Assembly: GCA_015063335.1 (NCBI GenBank)
Contig: SVUH01000001.1
Coordinates: 1-64,000 of the forward strand
Length of the DNA stretch: 64,000 nucleotides
Source of the DNA: Oscillospiraceae bacterium
GTDB lineage: Bacteria > Bacillota_A > Clostridia > Oscillospirales > CAG-272
Direction of reading: 5' to 3'
The stretch's first letter is position 1. Every line of letters starts with the position of its first letter. The translations under genes and the position numbers were made by a program. Under the pieces are notes generated by a model. That model did no database searches and was not told where the DNA came from. It saw only the letters and a program-made list of their open reading frames with translations. This document shows, piece after piece, positions 24,368 to 33,184 of the stretch.

Positions 24368-25807
24368 ATGAAAAGAGCAAGCGGCGTGCTTATGCACATC
24401 TCATCCCTCTGGGGTGAATATTCTATCGGCTCCTTTGGAAAGGAAGCCAAAAAATTTGTGGATTTTCTTGCAGACAGCGGCTTTACTTATTGGCAGGTCT
24501 TGCCGTTCTGTATGGCTGACGAGAGCAATTCTCCATATAAGTCTTTTTCCGCGTTTGGCGGCAATCCGTTTTTTATTGACCTGCCTACGCTCCACGAAAA
24601 GGGGCTGCTTACCGAAAAGGAGCTTGAGTCGGCAAAGCAAAAAACTCCCTACGTATGCGAATACGACCGTCTCAAAGAGGAGCGCATGAGTCTTCTCGCG
24701 CTTGCGGCAAGCAGAGCAGGCATGGCACTAACGGCGGACGTTAAGGATTTTATAGATAACCATAAGCCACTCAAAGAAGCGGCAACGTTCCTCGCTCTGC
24801 TCGACGAAAACGGTGGCACTCCATGGCAGAAGTGGAAAAATCAAGAGCCGACCGAGGAGAATTTGTTTTTCCACGAGTTTTTGCAATACGCGTTTTTTAC
24901 CCAGTGGCTGCAAATCAAGAGCTATGCCAACCAAAAGGGCATAAAAATAATCGGCGACGTTCCGATATACGTCGCGCTCGACAGCGCGGACGTTTGGGCA
25001 AACAGCGAGCAGTTCCAGCTTGACAAGCGCAAAATGCCAACGTCTGTCGCAGGCGTTCCGCCCGACTATTTCTGCGAGGACGGTCAGCTTTGGGGCAATC
25101 CGCTTTACAACTGGAAATATATGAAGTCGGATAACTATTCGTGGTGGCGAGAGCGCATACGACACATGCTGACACTCTTTGACGGTGTAAGAATAGACCA
25201 CTTCCGCGGACTCGAAAGCTATTGGAGCGTTCCCGCAAGCGCAAAGACCGCAAAAGAGGGCAAGTGGGTAAAGGGCCCCGATCGCGCGCTCATTAACGCG
25301 ATCCGCGAGGAAGCAGGAGATAAGCTGATCATTGCAGAGGACCTCGGCGACATTACGGACGAGGTAGTCTCCCTTGTAAATTACAGCGGTTTTCCCGGCA
25401 TGCGCGTTTTCCAATTTGCGTTCCTTGGGGACAGAAACACCCCGCATCTTCCCCACAACTATCCAAAAAACTGCGTTGCCTACACGGGTACTCACGACAA
25501 CAACACCCTGCTCGGTCACGTTTGGGAGATAGACGGAAATCAGCGTGACGAGGTGTTTGATTACTGCAACTGCCCGCCAAACGATTGGAGCGGCGCGTGC
25601 GAGATGATAATAAAGACAATGATGGCAAGCCACGCCGACACGGTCATCTTCCCCATTCAGGACATCTTTGTTTACGGCTCGGACACACGAATGAACACTC
25701 CCGGTACGGTAACAAACAATTGGCAGTACCGAATAACCGAGGACCAGCTCCGCCGTGTCAGCTGTAACAAGTTCAGGTATCTCAACACTCTTTACGGAAG
25801 AATATAA
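24368..25807 (+). CDS. malQ: 4-alpha-glucanotransferase (amylomaltase)
   Basis: A cytosolic GH77 enzyme that moves maltooligosaccharide units between glucans, used in glycogen or starch handling. The 479-residue protein begins KRASGVLMHISSL and shows GH77 motifs: IKIIGDVPIYVALDSADVWA, the nucleophile region GVRIDHFRGLESYW (Asp), the acid region IIAEDLGDI and the late YTGTHDNNT. ATG 24368 with AGGTG eight bases upstream is preferred over the ATG at 24356. It stands alone behind its own promoter. Confidence 0.95.
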   Translation: MKRASGVLMHISSLWGEYSIGSFGKEAKKFVDFLADSGFTYWQVLPFCMADESNSPYKSFSAFGGNPFFIDLPTLHEKGLLTEKELESAKQKTPYVCEYDRLKEERMSLLALAASRAGMALTADVKDFIDNHKPLKEAATFLALLDENGGTPWQKWKNQEPTEENLFFHEFLQYAFFTQWLQIKSYANQKGIKIIGDVPIYVALDSADVWANSEQFQLDKRKMPTSVAGVPPDYFCEDGQLWGNPLYNWKYMKSDNYSWWRERIRHMLTLFDGVRIDHFRGLESYWSVPASAKTAKEGKWVKGPDRALINAIREEAGDKLIIAEDLGDITDEVVSLVNYSGFPGMRVFQFAFLGDRNTPHLPHNYPKNCVAYTGTHDNNTLLGHVWEIDGNQRDEVFDYCNCPPNDWSGACEMIIKTMMASHADTVIFPIQDIFVYGSDTRMNTPGTVTNNWQYRITEDQLRRVSCNKFRYLNTLYGRI

Positions 25808-25823
25808 CGCACTATAAAAACAC

Positions 25824-25856
25824 AAAAGGACAGAAAGATAAGCTTTCTGTCCTTTT
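25824..25856. terminator. Bidirectional terminator between malQ and the aminotransferase gene
   Basis: AAAAGGACAGAAAG / CTTTCTGTCCTTTT with a five-base loop and A/T tracts on both sides, between convergent genes. Confidence 0.85.
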
Positions 25857-25865
25857 TATTTGAAT

Positions 25866-26711
25866 TTACGCCTCGGTCTTGTCAAGATAATCCTGCATAA
25901 GCGCGTCCTGAAGCTTGCGCAAAAGCTCGGGGGCGCGGCCGCCGACAGGCTCTCCGTCAACGTGGCTTACGGGACGGCAAAGCGTTCCCGACGAGGTAAC
26001 GATAACCTCTGCGGCAGACTTTAACTCGTCAAGCGTGTACGGCTCCTCGCGGACGGTTATGCCGAACTCGCGGCACATCTTTATAAGATGCGCGCGCGCA
26101 ACTCCCGCAAGAATAAGATTATCCGCAGGCGCGGTCTTTACGCTGCCGTCGTCAAGTATTATAGAGATATTTGAATGCGCGCATTCGGTCACTCTGCCAT
26201 TTCTGTGAAAGACCGCCTCGTCAGCGCCCGCCTTTTCCGCCTTGTCGGAAGCGAGAACGGTAGGAATTAGGTTAAGCGTTTTCATGTTACAATGGTAAAA
26301 ACGCGTATCCTCAAGGCTTATGAGAGTCATTGGAGTATATATGTCCTTGATCTTCATCGGGCGCAGGGTGATCCATATATTTGCCTTCATATCCTTTGAG
26401 GGCGCGTGATTTCTAAATCCCGTACCGCGAGACACCTGCCAATAAACGAGCTGCTCGTGCGAATCAAGCTTAGTTACGAGGCCCTTTATAATATTGGAAA
26501 ACTCCTCTTTGGTATGAGGAATCACTATTCCCAATATGTCGGCGCTCTCGTACATTCTGTCCATGTGTTCTTCAAGCGAGTATATCTTATAATTTCGGCA
26601 GTACGCCACCTCAAAAATGCCGTCACCGAAGTAGCATGCGCGGTCATTCATGGGAACCGTCATATTCTCAAGCAGATCGTATCTGCCGTTATAATAACCC
26701 AGATTTTCCAT
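25866..26711 (-). CDS. Class IV aminotransferase, D-amino-acid transaminase type
   Basis: A PLP enzyme of fold type IV, closest in pattern to D-alanine aminotransferase (dat), which makes D-Glu/D-Ala for peptidoglycan. The 281 residues include DRACYFGDGIFEVAYC at the start, the PLP lysine in CNMKTLNLIPTVLA (about residue 143), and VTECAHSNISIIL with EVIVTSSGTLCRPV phosphate-binding loops. Branched-chain or aminodeoxychorismate specificity cannot be fully excluded. Own promoter, divergent from the flippase gene. Confidence 0.85.
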   Translation of the reverse strand: MENLGYYNGRYDLLENMTVPMNDRACYFGDGIFEVAYCRNYKIYSLEEHMDRMYESADILGIVIPHTKEEFSNIIKGLVTKLDSHEQLVYWQVSRGTGFRNHAPSKDMKANIWITLRPMKIKDIYTPMTLISLEDTRFYHCNMKTLNLIPTVLASDKAEKAGADEAVFHRNGRVTECAHSNISIILDDGSVKTAPADNLILAGVARAHLIKMCREFGITVREEPYTLDELKSAAEVIVTSSGTLCRPVSHVDGEPVGGRAPELLRKLQDALMQDYLDKTEA

Positions 26712-26787
26712 ATATGATAGGTCCTTTCAAAATACGTATAAGTATTTCATTTTATGATGCATAAGCTAACTATATTACTATTAATAA

Positions 26788-26816
26788 TTATATCACAACC
26801 CATCACGCTTGTCAAT
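26788..26816 (-). promoter_or_regulatory. Promoter of the class IV aminotransferase gene
   Basis: Minus strand TTGACA (26811-26816), 17 bases, TATAAT (26788-26793). Confidence 0.87.
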
Positions 26817-26870
26817 CAATGAACGAGAAATCTTTCACCTGTGTCTTGCTTTTTTCTTCACCTCATAATG

Positions 26871-26899
26871 TTGACAATACAAGGTTTTTTTGATATAAT
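26871..26899 (+). promoter_or_regulatory. Promoter of the flippase-DUF1538-PII operon
   Basis: TTGACA (26871-26876), 17 bases, TATAAT (26894-26899), 23 bases before the start codon. Confidence 0.88.
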
Positions 26900-26921
26900 G
26901 TAAGGAGTAAAAAAGAATTTC

Positions 26922-28412
26922 ATGACTTATAAATCCAAGTCGGTAAGATATAATTTTTTGATGAATTTCATACTGAACGCATCGGGATTTATTTTCCCGC
27001 TTCTGACTTTTCCGTACATCTCCCGCGTTCTTTTGGTCGAGGGAGTCGGCAGGGTGGAATTTGCGTCGTCGGTTTCAAGCTATTTTCTTCTGGTCGCCTC
27101 GTTAGGTATCCCGACCTACGGTATACGCGCGTGCGCGCAGGTAAAGGACGACAAGGAAAGGCTATCAAAGACAGTTCACGAAATTCTTATCATAAATTCC
27201 GTAACGACCTCTCTTGTCGTTCTGGCGTATATAGTATGCGTTTTGACCGTTCCGCGCTTTTCAGAGGATAAAGCTCTGTTTTTTATCCACTCGCTCGGTA
27301 TTCTTTTGAATATGCTCGGAGTGAATTGGTTTTATCAAGCCATCGAAAAATACGACTATATTACCGTTCGCACGATCCTCTTTAAGACGCTCTCGCTCGT
27401 GCTGATATTTTTATTTGTACGCGCCTCGGGCGACTATATGATCTACGCGGCAATTTCCGTCTTTGCTCTTGTCGGATCAAATTTGCTCAATTTTTATAAG
27501 CTCCGCTCCTATATCTCGTTTAAAAGACAAGCTGGCTATGAATTCAAAAAGCACCTCGCACCGATATTCATTCTGTTTGCCCAGAGTCTGGCAATCTCCG
27601 TCTACACAAGCCTTGATATAATAATGCTCGGTTTTAACAAGGGAGACTACGATGTCGGCCTTTATTCTGCCGCAAGCCGCTTCAAGGGGCTTCTCGTAAG
27701 CCTCGTCACCTCGCTCGGCGGAGTTCTGCTTCCGCGAATGTCGCGCTACGCAAAAAACAAAATGCAAAGGGAGTTTGAGCGCACGTCCGTCATGGCGATA
27801 AATTTTACCCTACTGCTTTCAATACCGCTTACGGTGTTCTTCGTTTTCTCGGCAAGCGACTGCCTTTTGATTCTCTCGGGGAGTGAATTTTTGGGCGCGA
27901 GCACAGCCATGCGGATAATTACCGTCGCCGCCATTCCGTGCGGACTCAGCGGCTTTTTGGGAATTCAAGTTCTAACGTCCTTGGAAAAGGAAAAATACGT
28001 GCTGTATTCCGTTACGGTGGGAGCTGTCGTTGACTTTGCTCTTAACTGCTTTATGATCCCTCTTTGGGGAGCAAACGGAGCAGCCCTTGCCACCGCTATC
28101 GCAGAATTTTTCGTCCTCGGCATTCAGCTTATATATACAAAGGATATAATTCGTCCTATAATACGAAAAATAAGGATATTTTACTACCTTATTTTTACCG
28201 CGATTTCAAGCGGCGCGTTGCTATTGTGCTCTCGTTTGCCGCTAAATAATACCTTTCTTCGTCTCGGCGCTTATGCAATAGCGTTCTTCGGCGCGTACGC
28301 GCTCTGCCTTGTTCTCAGAAAAGAACCTATCCTCGCCGATCCCGAACAGCGCCCCGTTATTGACGGCGCCCAAAAAACAAACGACAAACCGCAAAAAGGA
28401 GGCAAAAAGTGA
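26922..28412 (+). CDS. Oligosaccharide flippase (Wzx/MATE-like, PST family)
   Basis: A 496-residue polytopic membrane protein with about 12-14 hydrophobic segments and the Wzx-type start NFLMNFILNASGFIFPLLTFPYISR, a family that flips undecaprenyl-linked glycans across the membrane. RVLLVEGVGRVEFASSVSSYF and the middle SLDIIMLGFNKGDYDVGLYS are characteristic. AGGAG lies about 14 bases before the ATG, rather far. The stop overlaps the next start by four bases (GTGA). No glycosyltransferase genes are close, so the glycan is unknown. Confidence 0.88.
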   Translation: MTYKSKSVRYNFLMNFILNASGFIFPLLTFPYISRVLLVEGVGRVEFASSVSSYFLLVASLGIPTYGIRACAQVKDDKERLSKTVHEILIINSVTTSLVVLAYIVCVLTVPRFSEDKALFFIHSLGILLNMLGVNWFYQAIEKYDYITVRTILFKTLSLVLIFLFVRASGDYMIYAAISVFALVGSNLLNFYKLRSYISFKRQAGYEFKKHLAPIFILFAQSLAISVYTSLDIIMLGFNKGDYDVGLYSAASRFKGLLVSLVTSLGGVLLPRMSRYAKNKMQREFERTSVMAINFTLLLSIPLTVFFVFSASDCLLILSGSEFLGASTAMRIITVAAIPCGLSGFLGIQVLTSLEKEKYVLYSVTVGAVVDFALNCFMIPLWGANGAALATAIAEFFVLGIQLIYTKDIIRPIIRKIRIFYYLIFTAISSGALLLCSRLPLNNTFLRLGAYAIAFFGAYALCLVLRKEPILADPEQRPVIDGAQKTNDKPQKGGKK

Positions 28413-29959
28413 AGCTTCTTAAAAATACGATATTATGGCCTAAAATTTCGGAGTCACTGTCCTCCGTTTTGCCCGTAACGGGAATCGTGCTTCTGCTTTT
28501 CTGCACGATCGTTCCCGTTCCCGCCGAGATGTTCTTGGCGTTTATAATCGGAGCGGTGCTGCTCATTTTCGGAATGGGTCTCTTTACTCTCGGCGCGGAG
28601 ACCGCTATGACTCCCATGGGTGAGTACGTCGGCTCAAAAATGACGAAATCAAAAAAGCTTTGGGTGCTTATCCCCGTATCTCTGTTCGTCGGTACGATGA
28701 TAACCATCTCCGAGCCCGATCTTCAAGTTCTGTCAACCCAGATCGATGCAATCCCCTCTGCCGCACTTATCTGGTCAGTCGCAATAGGCGTCGGACTTTT
28801 GCTGGTCGTGGCAATGCTCAGAATACTTTTTAAAATAAAGCTTAAATACCTTCTGTTAGCGCTCTACGCGATAGTATTTATCGTGGTCGCATTCGTTCCG
28901 AGAGCGTTCATTCCCGTAGCGTTTGACTCTGGTGGAGTTACGACGGGTCCTATGACGGTTCCGTTTATCATGGCGCTCGGCGTCGGTGTTGCATCTATCC
29001 GTTCCGACGGTGAGGGCTCGGACAGCTTCGGACTCGTTGCGCTCTGTTCCGTAGGTCCGATACTTGCCGTAATGATACTCGGTATACTTAACGACGTAAG
29101 CAGCGTAAACACAACGGACACCACGCTTGAAATAGCAAACGGCTCGCGCGATATTATTATGATGTTCCTTTCCCAGATCCCCCATTACGCATGGGAGGTC
29201 GCCGTTGCGATAGGTCCTATCGTTATATTCTTTCTTGTGTTCCGCGCGCTCAGCGGCGGACTTGGCACCAAGGGACTTGGAAAGATACTCGTCGGCGTTG
29301 CCTACACCTATATCGGACTCGTTGCGTTTTTAGTGGGAGTCAATGTAGGCTTTATGCCCGTCGGCAGACATCTCGGAATGGAGCTTGCGACTTCCAACGT
29401 AAGATGGGCGATAGTTCCGCTCGGAATGATAATGGGCTACTTTATCGTTGCCGCCGAGCCTGCAGTTCACATACTTACAAAGCAGGTTGAGACCGTAACG
29501 TCGGGAACTGTTCCGGGCAAGGCGCTCTCCCTCTCCCTCTCGATTGGCGTGGCAGTATCAATAGGAATTGCCATGGTGCGCGTGCTTACGGGGATCTCGC
29601 TTCTTTGGATAATAATCCCAAGCTACGTAATAGCACTCATTCTCACCTTTATCGTACCCGACATTTTCTCCTCTATCGCTTTTGACTCGGGTGGTGTTGC
29701 CTCAGGTCCTATGACCGCGACGTTCTTACTTCCCTTTGCAATAGGCGCGTGCACCGCCGTCGGCGGAAACGTAATAGAGGACGCATTCGGACTTGTGGCT
29801 CTCGTCGCTATGACTCCGCTTATAGCAATACAGATACTCGGCCTCGTATATAAGCGCAAGTACAATAGACGTATGGCAGAACAGTCCGCAGAGGTGGCAG
29901 ATGCTCCCGAAATTATTGAAACAAACATTCCGTCCGATGACGATATAATTGATCTTTAA
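28409..29959 (+). CDS. DUF1538 family membrane protein (duplicated)
   Basis: A 516-residue integral membrane protein with two tandem DUF1538 repeats. Each repeat carries the signature AFDSGGVxxGPMT (AFDSGGVTTGPMTVPF near 170 and AFDSGGVASGPMTATF near 430), which looks like two inverted or parallel transporter halves with a polar re-entrant motif. Its substrate is unknown to me; DUF1538 genes are usually followed by PII-like genes, as here. GTG start with GGAGG eight bases upstream, overlapping the flippase stop. Confidence 0.88.
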   Translation: MKLLKNTILWPKISESLSSVLPVTGIVLLLFCTIVPVPAEMFLAFIIGAVLLIFGMGLFTLGAETAMTPMGEYVGSKMTKSKKLWVLIPVSLFVGTMITISEPDLQVLSTQIDAIPSAALIWSVAIGVGLLLVVAMLRILFKIKLKYLLLALYAIVFIVVAFVPRAFIPVAFDSGGVTTGPMTVPFIMALGVGVASIRSDGEGSDSFGLVALCSVGPILAVMILGILNDVSSVNTTDTTLEIANGSRDIIMMFLSQIPHYAWEVAVAIGPIVIFFLVFRALSGGLGTKGLGKILVGVAYTYIGLVAFLVGVNVGFMPVGRHLGMELATSNVRWAIVPLGMIMGYFIVAAEPAVHILTKQVETVTSGTVPGKALSLSLSIGVAVSIGIAMVRVLTGISLLWIIIPSYVIALILTFIVPDIFSSIAFDSGGVASGPMTATFLLPFAIGACTAVGGNVIEDAFGLVALVAMTPLIAIQILGLVYKRKYNRRMAEQSAEVADAPEIIETNIPSDDDIIDL

Positions 29960-29973
29960 CGGAGGTCGCAAAG

Positions 29974-30666
29974 ATGAAAGACCTGTTTTTACTGATGACG
30001 ATAGTGCGTCGCGACGACGCAGCTGAATACGAGGAGTTTTACCGTGACGAGGGGGTAGAGGTTGTCTACACCTCCCCCTGCAACGGTACGGCGCATACGA
30101 AAACGCTGAGTCTTCTCGGAATAGAACGTACCGAAAAGTCGATGCTTTTGGCAACGGTCACGTCCGATACCCTCATGACTCTTAAAAGACGACTCACCTC
30201 TCACATGAAGATCGACCTGCCCGACCGCGGAGTCGCAATGGCGATCCCCCTCTCGGGAGTCGGAGGCAGCAGAACTCTTGAATACTTCACCGCAGGACAA
30301 AAGGCGGCGGACAATACACAAACGGAGGATAACGATATGCAATCTTCTCACGAGCTTATAATTGCTATATACGAAAAGGGATATACCGACCTTGTAATGA
30401 ACGCTGCGCGCGAAGCAGGCGCAGGCGGCGGCACTACCATTAACGCTAAGGGTACGGGCGCGGGAGCTGAAAAATTCTTCGGCCTTACGCTCGCCGTCGA
30501 AAAGGAAATAGTTTTCATCGTGTCAAGCGTTGAAAAGAAAAAGGATATAATGAAGGCTATTATGCAAAAGGCGGGAGTTGACTCTAAGGCGCACGCGCTC
30601 GTGTTCTCTCTCCCCGTATCCACAACCGCTGGCTTCCGCTTTGCGGACACCGTTGAGAAGGAGTAA
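29974..30666 (+). CDS. Tandem PII-like regulatory protein
   Basis: A 230-residue cytosolic protein made of two PII-like domains (about 1-105 and 118-228). The second resembles PII most: HELIIAIYEKGYTDLVMNAA then GAGGGTTINAKGTGAGAEKFFG, where a nucleotide-binding T-loop is expected. Fourteen bases after the DUF1538 stop with GGAGG, so it is co-translated and probably gates that transporter in response to a small ligand such as a nucleotide. No GlnB uridylylation site was identified. Ends directly against the composite repeat. Confidence 0.82.
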   Translation: MKDLFLLMTIVRRDDAAEYEEFYRDEGVEVVYTSPCNGTAHTKTLSLLGIERTEKSMLLATVTSDTLMTLKRRLTSHMKIDLPDRGVAMAIPLSGVGGSRTLEYFTAGQKAADNTQTEDNDMQSSHELIIAIYEKGYTDLVMNAAREAGAGGGTTINAKGTGAGAEKFFGLTLAVEKEIVFIVSSVEKKKDIMKAIMQKAGVDSKAHALVFSLPVSTTAGFRFADTVEKE

Positions 30667-30935
30667 AAGGACGCGAAGGACGCGATTTTCACGCTTTTTT
30701 GTAAAAAAGCGTGGCAAAAAACTTTAAAAAATTAAAGTTTTTATTAGCATAGAAAAAGACGGAAATATTAATTGGATAATATAGTTTTTCGCTTTATAAT
30801 GAAGAAAGTCGTCGGACCCTACGTACCGACGACTTTCATTTTTTATTTAAAAGTTTATTTAAAAGGCAGAACAAAACATTGTACAGTTTTCTTTTGCTTA
30901 CCTTTTCTTTTTTAAAAGAAAAGTAAGCGCGCCCC
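30667..30935 (+). repeat. Composite post-stop repeat, copy 2
   Basis: Starts at the base after the PII-like stop. Order: GGACGCGAAGGACGCG, hairpin CACGCTTTTTTG / CAAAAAAGCGTG-like, GGCAAAAAACTTTAAAAAAT with AAAGTTTTT, AAAGACGGAAATATTAATT, stem GAAAGTCGTCGG / CCGACGACTTTC around ACCCTACGTA (30804-30837), and a TTTTCTTTTGCTTACC + CTTTTCTTTTTTAAAAG hairpin. Copy 3 (40527-40797) is nearly identical over 270 bases. The intergenic space holds nothing else. Confidence 0.88.
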
Positions 30936-30936
30936 T

Positions 30937-31548
30937 TTATTCCTTTTCGATAACCTTCTTCTGCCAAGATTTTTTGTGACAATTCGGGCATCGCATATAT
31001 CTCGTTCTGCCCATATGGGGCGCTGAGTTGATCGCCTTAAAGGACGGGACGTATCTATGGTGGCAGTGCTTACATTCATAATATCCCGCCACCTGCTCGA
31101 TCTTGAGCGCAAAGAAAAATCCGACGACTGCGGGAATTACTCCCGAAAACACAAAAATTATTCTTTGCCAATCCTCCATCGGCAAAAGCGCGCCCACCAA
31201 AATAGGCACGAACAATATGATAAAGGAAAAAATTCCTATCACCACCTCGCTGCGCAGCAGATGTCGGTCGCTTTTCTCCTTTTGCTTTATCATCTCGAGT
31301 AAGTTCTTTTCGAGCTCCTCCTTGTAGTTGTCAAGGCTCACCGTTTCCCCGCAGAGCAATTCGTTTACGCTTATATCCAATATCTCGCAAAGCGAAAGCA
31401 TAAGCGAGGAGTCGGGAAGCGCTCTGCCCGTTTCCCATTTGGACACTGCTCTGTCCGTAACATTGAGCTTTTCCGCAAGCTGAAGCTGTGTAAGTCCCTT
31501 TGCCCGTCTGCGCTCCGCAATAAATTTTCCGATTTTTATCTGATCCAT
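30937..31548 (-). CDS. XRE-family regulator with two membrane segments and zinc ribbon
   Basis: Residues 1-65 are a Cro/C1 helix-turn-helix (GLTQLQLAEKLNVTDRAVSKWE). Then come a charged linker, two hydrophobic segments (about 105-125 and 132-152) and a C-terminal zinc ribbon with CKHCHHRY and CPNCHKKSW. Such membrane-tethered regulators occur widely in Clostridia, with mostly unknown targets. The 203-residue ORF has GGAGAAAG before ATG. Convergent with the PII-like gene; no clear partner gene. Confidence 0.85.
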   Translation of the reverse strand: MDQIKIGKFIAERRRAKGLTQLQLAEKLNVTDRAVSKWETGRALPDSSLMLSLCEILDISVNELLCGETVSLDNYKEELEKNLLEMIKQKEKSDRHLLRSEVVIGIFSFIILFVPILVGALLPMEDWQRIIFVFSGVIPAVVGFFFALKIEQVAGYYECKHCHHRYVPSFKAINSAPHMGRTRYMRCPNCHKKSWQKKVIEKE

Positions 31549-31657
31549 AGCTTTCTCCTTTCGTAACTATTATACACACTTTTGGACTAAAAATCAACAT
31601 ACCGTCGGTTGAGTACGTAGATGCAACCGACGGTACAGATATATTTTTGGTTTTTAA

Positions 31658-33109
31658 TTATTCAATCGGCAAGGTAAAGCTGAAGCAGCAATCCTTTTCA
31701 TAGTTGCTCTCGACCCAGATCCTTTCTCCGTGAGCCTCTATGATCGTTTTGGAAATAAACAGACCGAGTCCTGCGCCGTTTTTGTTGAGTCCGCGGCTCT
31801 TGTCGCTCTTGTAAAAGCGCTCGAACACGTAAGGTATATCTGCAGGGGCAATTCCCTGTCCGTCGTTATATACGCAGACGAGTACCTTTTTGTTTTTCAG
31901 GCGCTTGAGTGTAATTCGAAGCACACCGCCCTCGGTCGCAAACTTAACGGCATTATCGCAAAGATTATAGACTATCTGATAGATCGCGTCTCTATCGGCA
32001 ACGGCAAAAAGCGAGCTGTCGGCGGAGTCAAACTCAACCTCAAGGCGCTTATCGTTTATCTTTTGCTCAAAAGAAATGAGTATCTCTCGGCACATCTCCG
32101 TAACGTCAAACGGCGCCATGGTGAATTTTCTGTCGCCCGCCTGTATACGCGAAAGATCGAGAAGTGAGGCAACGAGTCGAGAAAGGCGCTTTACCTCGGT
32201 AGAAACTATTCTCAAATAATATTCGTGCTTTTCGGGGGGAATTACGCCGTCAAGAATTCCGTCAACAAATCCCGAGATCGACGTCATGGGGGAGCGCAGG
32301 TCATGAGAAACGTTTGACATAAACGTATTTCTCATGTTGTCGTAGTTGTCAAGCGACTCCGCCATATTGTTCATAGCGCCCGCCAGCCTGCCTATCTCGT
32401 CGTTTGTGGAAACGGGGATACGAACGTCAAAGTGTCCCTTTGCATACTGCTCCGCCGCATCACTAATATCCTTTATCGGTCTGGTTATCCTTTCGGTTAT
32501 AAAGTACGCCGCGATCAGTGCCGCAAGCATTACCCAAAGTATCGCTAGAATAATAGCCTTGATAATGTCCTCCATGAGCTTTGAGAGCATCAATGACTCA
32601 ACGCATACCAAAACCGTTCCCGAGATCTCGCCCTCGCCGTTACGTACGGGAACGGCATGAACGTACTGCTTTGAGGAGAAAATGCCGCCGAGCACGCCGT
32701 CGCGCGAGATCTCCTCGCCGCCCTTAAGGCTTTCCATAAATGCCCCGGGCAATGCAACGTCTGCGTTGATGCTGTCCTTGCGGTTACCCACGACAAGGAC
32801 TATATTGCCTGCGGTATCCGAAACGAGCACGGTCATGTCGTCGGAGTATCCCGCGATATTTTCAAGCATTCTTTCCGCTCCGCCGCCCGACGAGCTGATC
32901 GCGCCCTCTATACCGTAAGCCTCCGCTTTGCCAAAGAGCCCCTCGACGTACGCCCCCGAGGTGCGGGCGCTGTTCTCGATTATATCCGTCTTTTCGTTAA
33001 CGGAATAATTGCCTATAATAGCGGAAACTATCAGTATTATTACCAAAAATCCCGAAAGGATTATCAGCATAAACGATAATACGTATTTTGCAAATATGCT
33101 CTTAAACAA
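31658..33109 (-). CDS. Sensor histidine kinase (HAMP, HisKA)
   Basis: A 483-residue membrane sensor. Two membrane segments (about 8-32 and 184-205) frame an extracytoplasmic sensing region of about 150 residues. HAMP follows (about 206-258), then the phospho-acceptor His in SNVSHDLRSPMTSISG (about 270), and an ATPase domain with N box LCDNAVKFA, and G boxes YNDGQGI and GAGLGLFISK. It lies 75 bases behind the response-regulator gene as its cognate partner. The signal is unknown; the layout resembles PhoR/ResE-like kinases. Confidence 0.93.
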   Translation of the reverse strand: MFKSIFAKYVLSFMLIILSGFLVIILIVSAIIGNYSVNEKTDIIENSARTSGAYVEGLFGKAEAYGIEGAISSSGGGAERMLENIAGYSDDMTVLVSDTAGNIVLVVGNRKDSINADVALPGAFMESLKGGEEISRDGVLGGIFSSKQYVHAVPVRNGEGEISGTVLVCVESLMLSKLMEDIIKAIILAILWVMLAALIAAYFITERITRPIKDISDAAEQYAKGHFDVRIPVSTNDEIGRLAGAMNNMAESLDNYDNMRNTFMSNVSHDLRSPMTSISGFVDGILDGVIPPEKHEYYLRIVSTEVKRLSRLVASLLDLSRIQAGDRKFTMAPFDVTEMCREILISFEQKINDKRLEVEFDSADSSLFAVADRDAIYQIVYNLCDNAVKFATEGGVLRITLKRLKNKKVLVCVYNDGQGIAPADIPYVFERFYKSDKSRGLNKNGAGLGLFISKTIIEAHGERIWVESNYEKDCCFSFTLPIE

Positions 33110-33184
33110 ATTAGTCTCCCCCTCAAAAAACTATTGGCAGGAGCGCCGCGGCACGCGGCCGTCCCCTGCCATATAAGTCAAATA

